Assembly (NCBI RefSeq): GCF_022171985.1
Contig: NZ_JAJVHF010000001.1
Coordinates: 930,001 to 994,000 of the forward strand
Direction of reading: 5' to 3'
Source: Huaxiibacter chinensis
GTDB lineage: Bacteria > Pseudomonadota > Gammaproteobacteria > Enterobacterales > Enterobacteriaceae
Length of the DNA stretch: 64,000 nucleotides
The notes beneath the pieces are model-generated. The model was not told where the DNA came from. It ran no database searches and saw nothing but the letters and a program-made list of their open reading frames with translations. Position numbers and translations under genes: made by a program. This document shows positions 63,039 through 64,000 of the stretch, piece after piece. Positions within the stretch are counted from its first letter, which is position 1, and every line of letters begins with the position of its first letter.

Positions 63039-64000
63039 ATGAACGATGGAATGGACTATCGCGCGATCCTCGCGTCCGATACCCCTTTAATCGACGTTCG
63101 CGCGCCGATCGAGTTTGCGCAGGGCGCGATGCCTGCCGCTATCAACCTGCCCTTAATGAACGACGACGAACGTGCCGCGGTTGGGACCTGCTACAAGCGA
63201 CAGGGACCCGAAGCCGCGCTGGCCCTCGGCCATAGCCTGGTGCAAGGCGAAAGCCGTGATGCCCGAATCCAGGCCTGGCGCGAGGCGTGCCTGGCCCATC
63301 CTGTGGGATATCTTTGCTGCGCGCGCGGCGGCCAGCGCTCGCACATTACCCAGGCGTGGCTGAAAGAGGCCGGAGTCGACTACCCCCTGGTGGCGGGCGG
63401 TTATAAAGCGCTGCGTCAGACGGCGATAGAGGTTACGGCTGAGCAGGCGCAAAAACCGATGGTGCTCATCGGCGGCTGCACCGGCAGCGGTAAAACGCTG
63501 CTGGTGAAACAGCATCCGCAGGGTATTGATCTGGAAGGGCTTGCACATCATCGCGGCTCGTCGTTTGGCCGGACGCTGCTGCCACAGCTTTCCCAGGCGA
63601 GCTTTGAAAACCAGCTAGCCGTTGCGCTGTTAAAAAAAGAGGCCGCACGCTGGGTGCTGGAAGATGAAGGCCGGATGATTGGCTCCAACCACCTGCCGGA
63701 ATGCCTGCGCGACAGCATGGTACAGGCGGCGATCGTGGTGGTGGAAGATCCGTTTGACGTTCGTCTTGAACGTCTTCGTGAAGAGTATTTCGATCATATG
63801 TGGGCAGATTTTTCTGCCGCATACGGCGAGGATGCGGGCTGGCAGGCATATAGCGAATACTTACATCACGGCCTTTTCGCGATTCGCCGTCGACTGGGGC
63901 TACAACGCTTTGCGCAATTCACCGCCCTGCTCGATTGCGCGCTGCTGGAACAAAAACGGACAGGTGGCACTGACGCTCACTTCAGCTGGCTTGTGCCGCT
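63039..64000 (+). CDS. mnmH: tRNA 2-selenouridine synthase MnmH (3' end outside window)
   Basis: The frame is open from an ATG at 63039 to the window edge (about 320 residues; the E. coli enzyme has 364). A rhodanese domain comes first, with the catalytic Cys in '[11 protein letters not shown]' (Cys94), then a P-loop domain with Walker A 'GGCTGSGKT' (145-153), and '[15 protein letters not shown]' typical of SelU/YbbB. It geranylates and then selenates 2-thiouridine at the wobble base of some tRNAs, using selenophosphate. It follows purK by 95 bp. Confidence 0.95.
   Translation, partial: MNDGMDYRAILASDTPLIDVRAPIEFAQGAMPAAINLPLMNDDERAAVGTCYKRQGPEAALALGHSLVQGESRDARIQAWREACLAHPVGYLCCARGGQRSHITQAWLKEAGVDYPLVAGGYKALRQTAIEVTAEQAQKPMVLIGGCTGSGKTLLVKQHPQGIDLEGLAHHRGSSFGRTLLPQLSQASFENQLAVALLKKEAARWVLEDEGRMIGSNHLPECLRDSMVQAAIVVVEDPFDVRLERLREEYFDHMWADFSAAYGEDAGWQAYSEYLHHGLFAIRRRLGLQRFAQFTALLDCALLEQKRTGGTDAHFSWLVP

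Overview
The window is a contiguous piece of an enterobacterial chromosome, most probably Enterobacter (E. cloacae complex or a close relative). The purK-purE-lpxH-ppiB-cysS-ybcI, ybcJ-folD-fim-tRNA-Arg and pheP/ybdG/nfsB/ybdF/ybdJ/ybdK backbone follows E. coli gene neighbourhoods. The NfsB protein closely resembles the classical E. cloacae nitroreductase, a ramR-romA-ramA locus is present, and the fimbrial cluster has the Salmonella-type order fimA-I-C-D-H-F with fimZ and fimY. These identifications come from recognising the proteins, not from a database search.

Layout. 1-4.0 kb is a patchwork of small accessory genes (hydrolase end, VOC protein, P-loop kinase, Nudix hydrolase, lipoprotein, DUF2268-like protease) with hairpins and probable gene remnants. 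4.1-8.5 kb holds a YbdG-like MscS channel, an AlaE-like exporter, an arsRBC arsenic operon with its operator, and a cspA-type cold-shock gene with a recognisable cold-box leader. 8.9-19.6 kb holds an HxlR regulator and divergent MFS pump, ybdK, an RND pump with its adaptor, a type II P-type ATPase, a 37-residue membrane microprotein and ybdJ. 19.6-24.8 kb holds an exported enterochelin-esterase-like protein behind a Fur-box-like site, then ramA-romA and divergent ramR around a palindromic RamR operator, ybdF and nfsB. 24.8-30.3 kb holds an unrecognised protein, a DUF2157 membrane protein translationally coupled to an XRE/MmyB-like regulator, a divergent DHA2 pump and ybdG. 30.3-34.8 kb is a LacI-controlled catabolic cluster (MFS permease, isomerase/epimerase, Gfo/Idh/MocA dehydrogenase) with two identical palindromic operators. 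34.9-40.7 kb holds a HigBA-like toxin-antitoxin pair, pheP, and a TonB-dependent receptor with a YncE-like lipoprotein behind a second Fur-like site.

41.0-43.4 kb is an AT-rich accessory island (SGNH hydrolase and acyltransferase-3 protein) ending at tRNA-Arg(TCT), the argU slot that carries DLP12 in E. coli. 43.7-52.7 kb is the fimbrial region: an EAL-domain protein, fimY, fimZ and, convergent, fimAICDHF. 53.0-57.5 kb holds folD, ybcJ, an orphan MalX-like PTS permease with a MalI-like regulator and paired operators, and ybcI. A 34-bp tandem array of REP-like hairpins (57.5-57.8 kb) separates ybcI from cysS. The window ends with ppiB, lpxH, two small secreted proteins, purEK behind a PurR box, and mnmH (cut by the window edge).

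Functionally the window is rich in efflux and its control (RamR/RomA/RamA, RND pump, two MFS pumps, ArsB), iron uptake (exported esterase, TonB receptor), surface adhesion (fim) and sugar import. I see no CRISPR array, insertion sequence or complete prophage. The observations I consider least explained are the exported full-length Fes-like esterase, the microprotein beside the P-type ATPase, the REP minisatellite, the argU-slot SGNH/acyltransferase pair with its att-like tRNA scar, and a TCCTAA-type motif shared by the fimA promoter and the fimY-fimZ gap.
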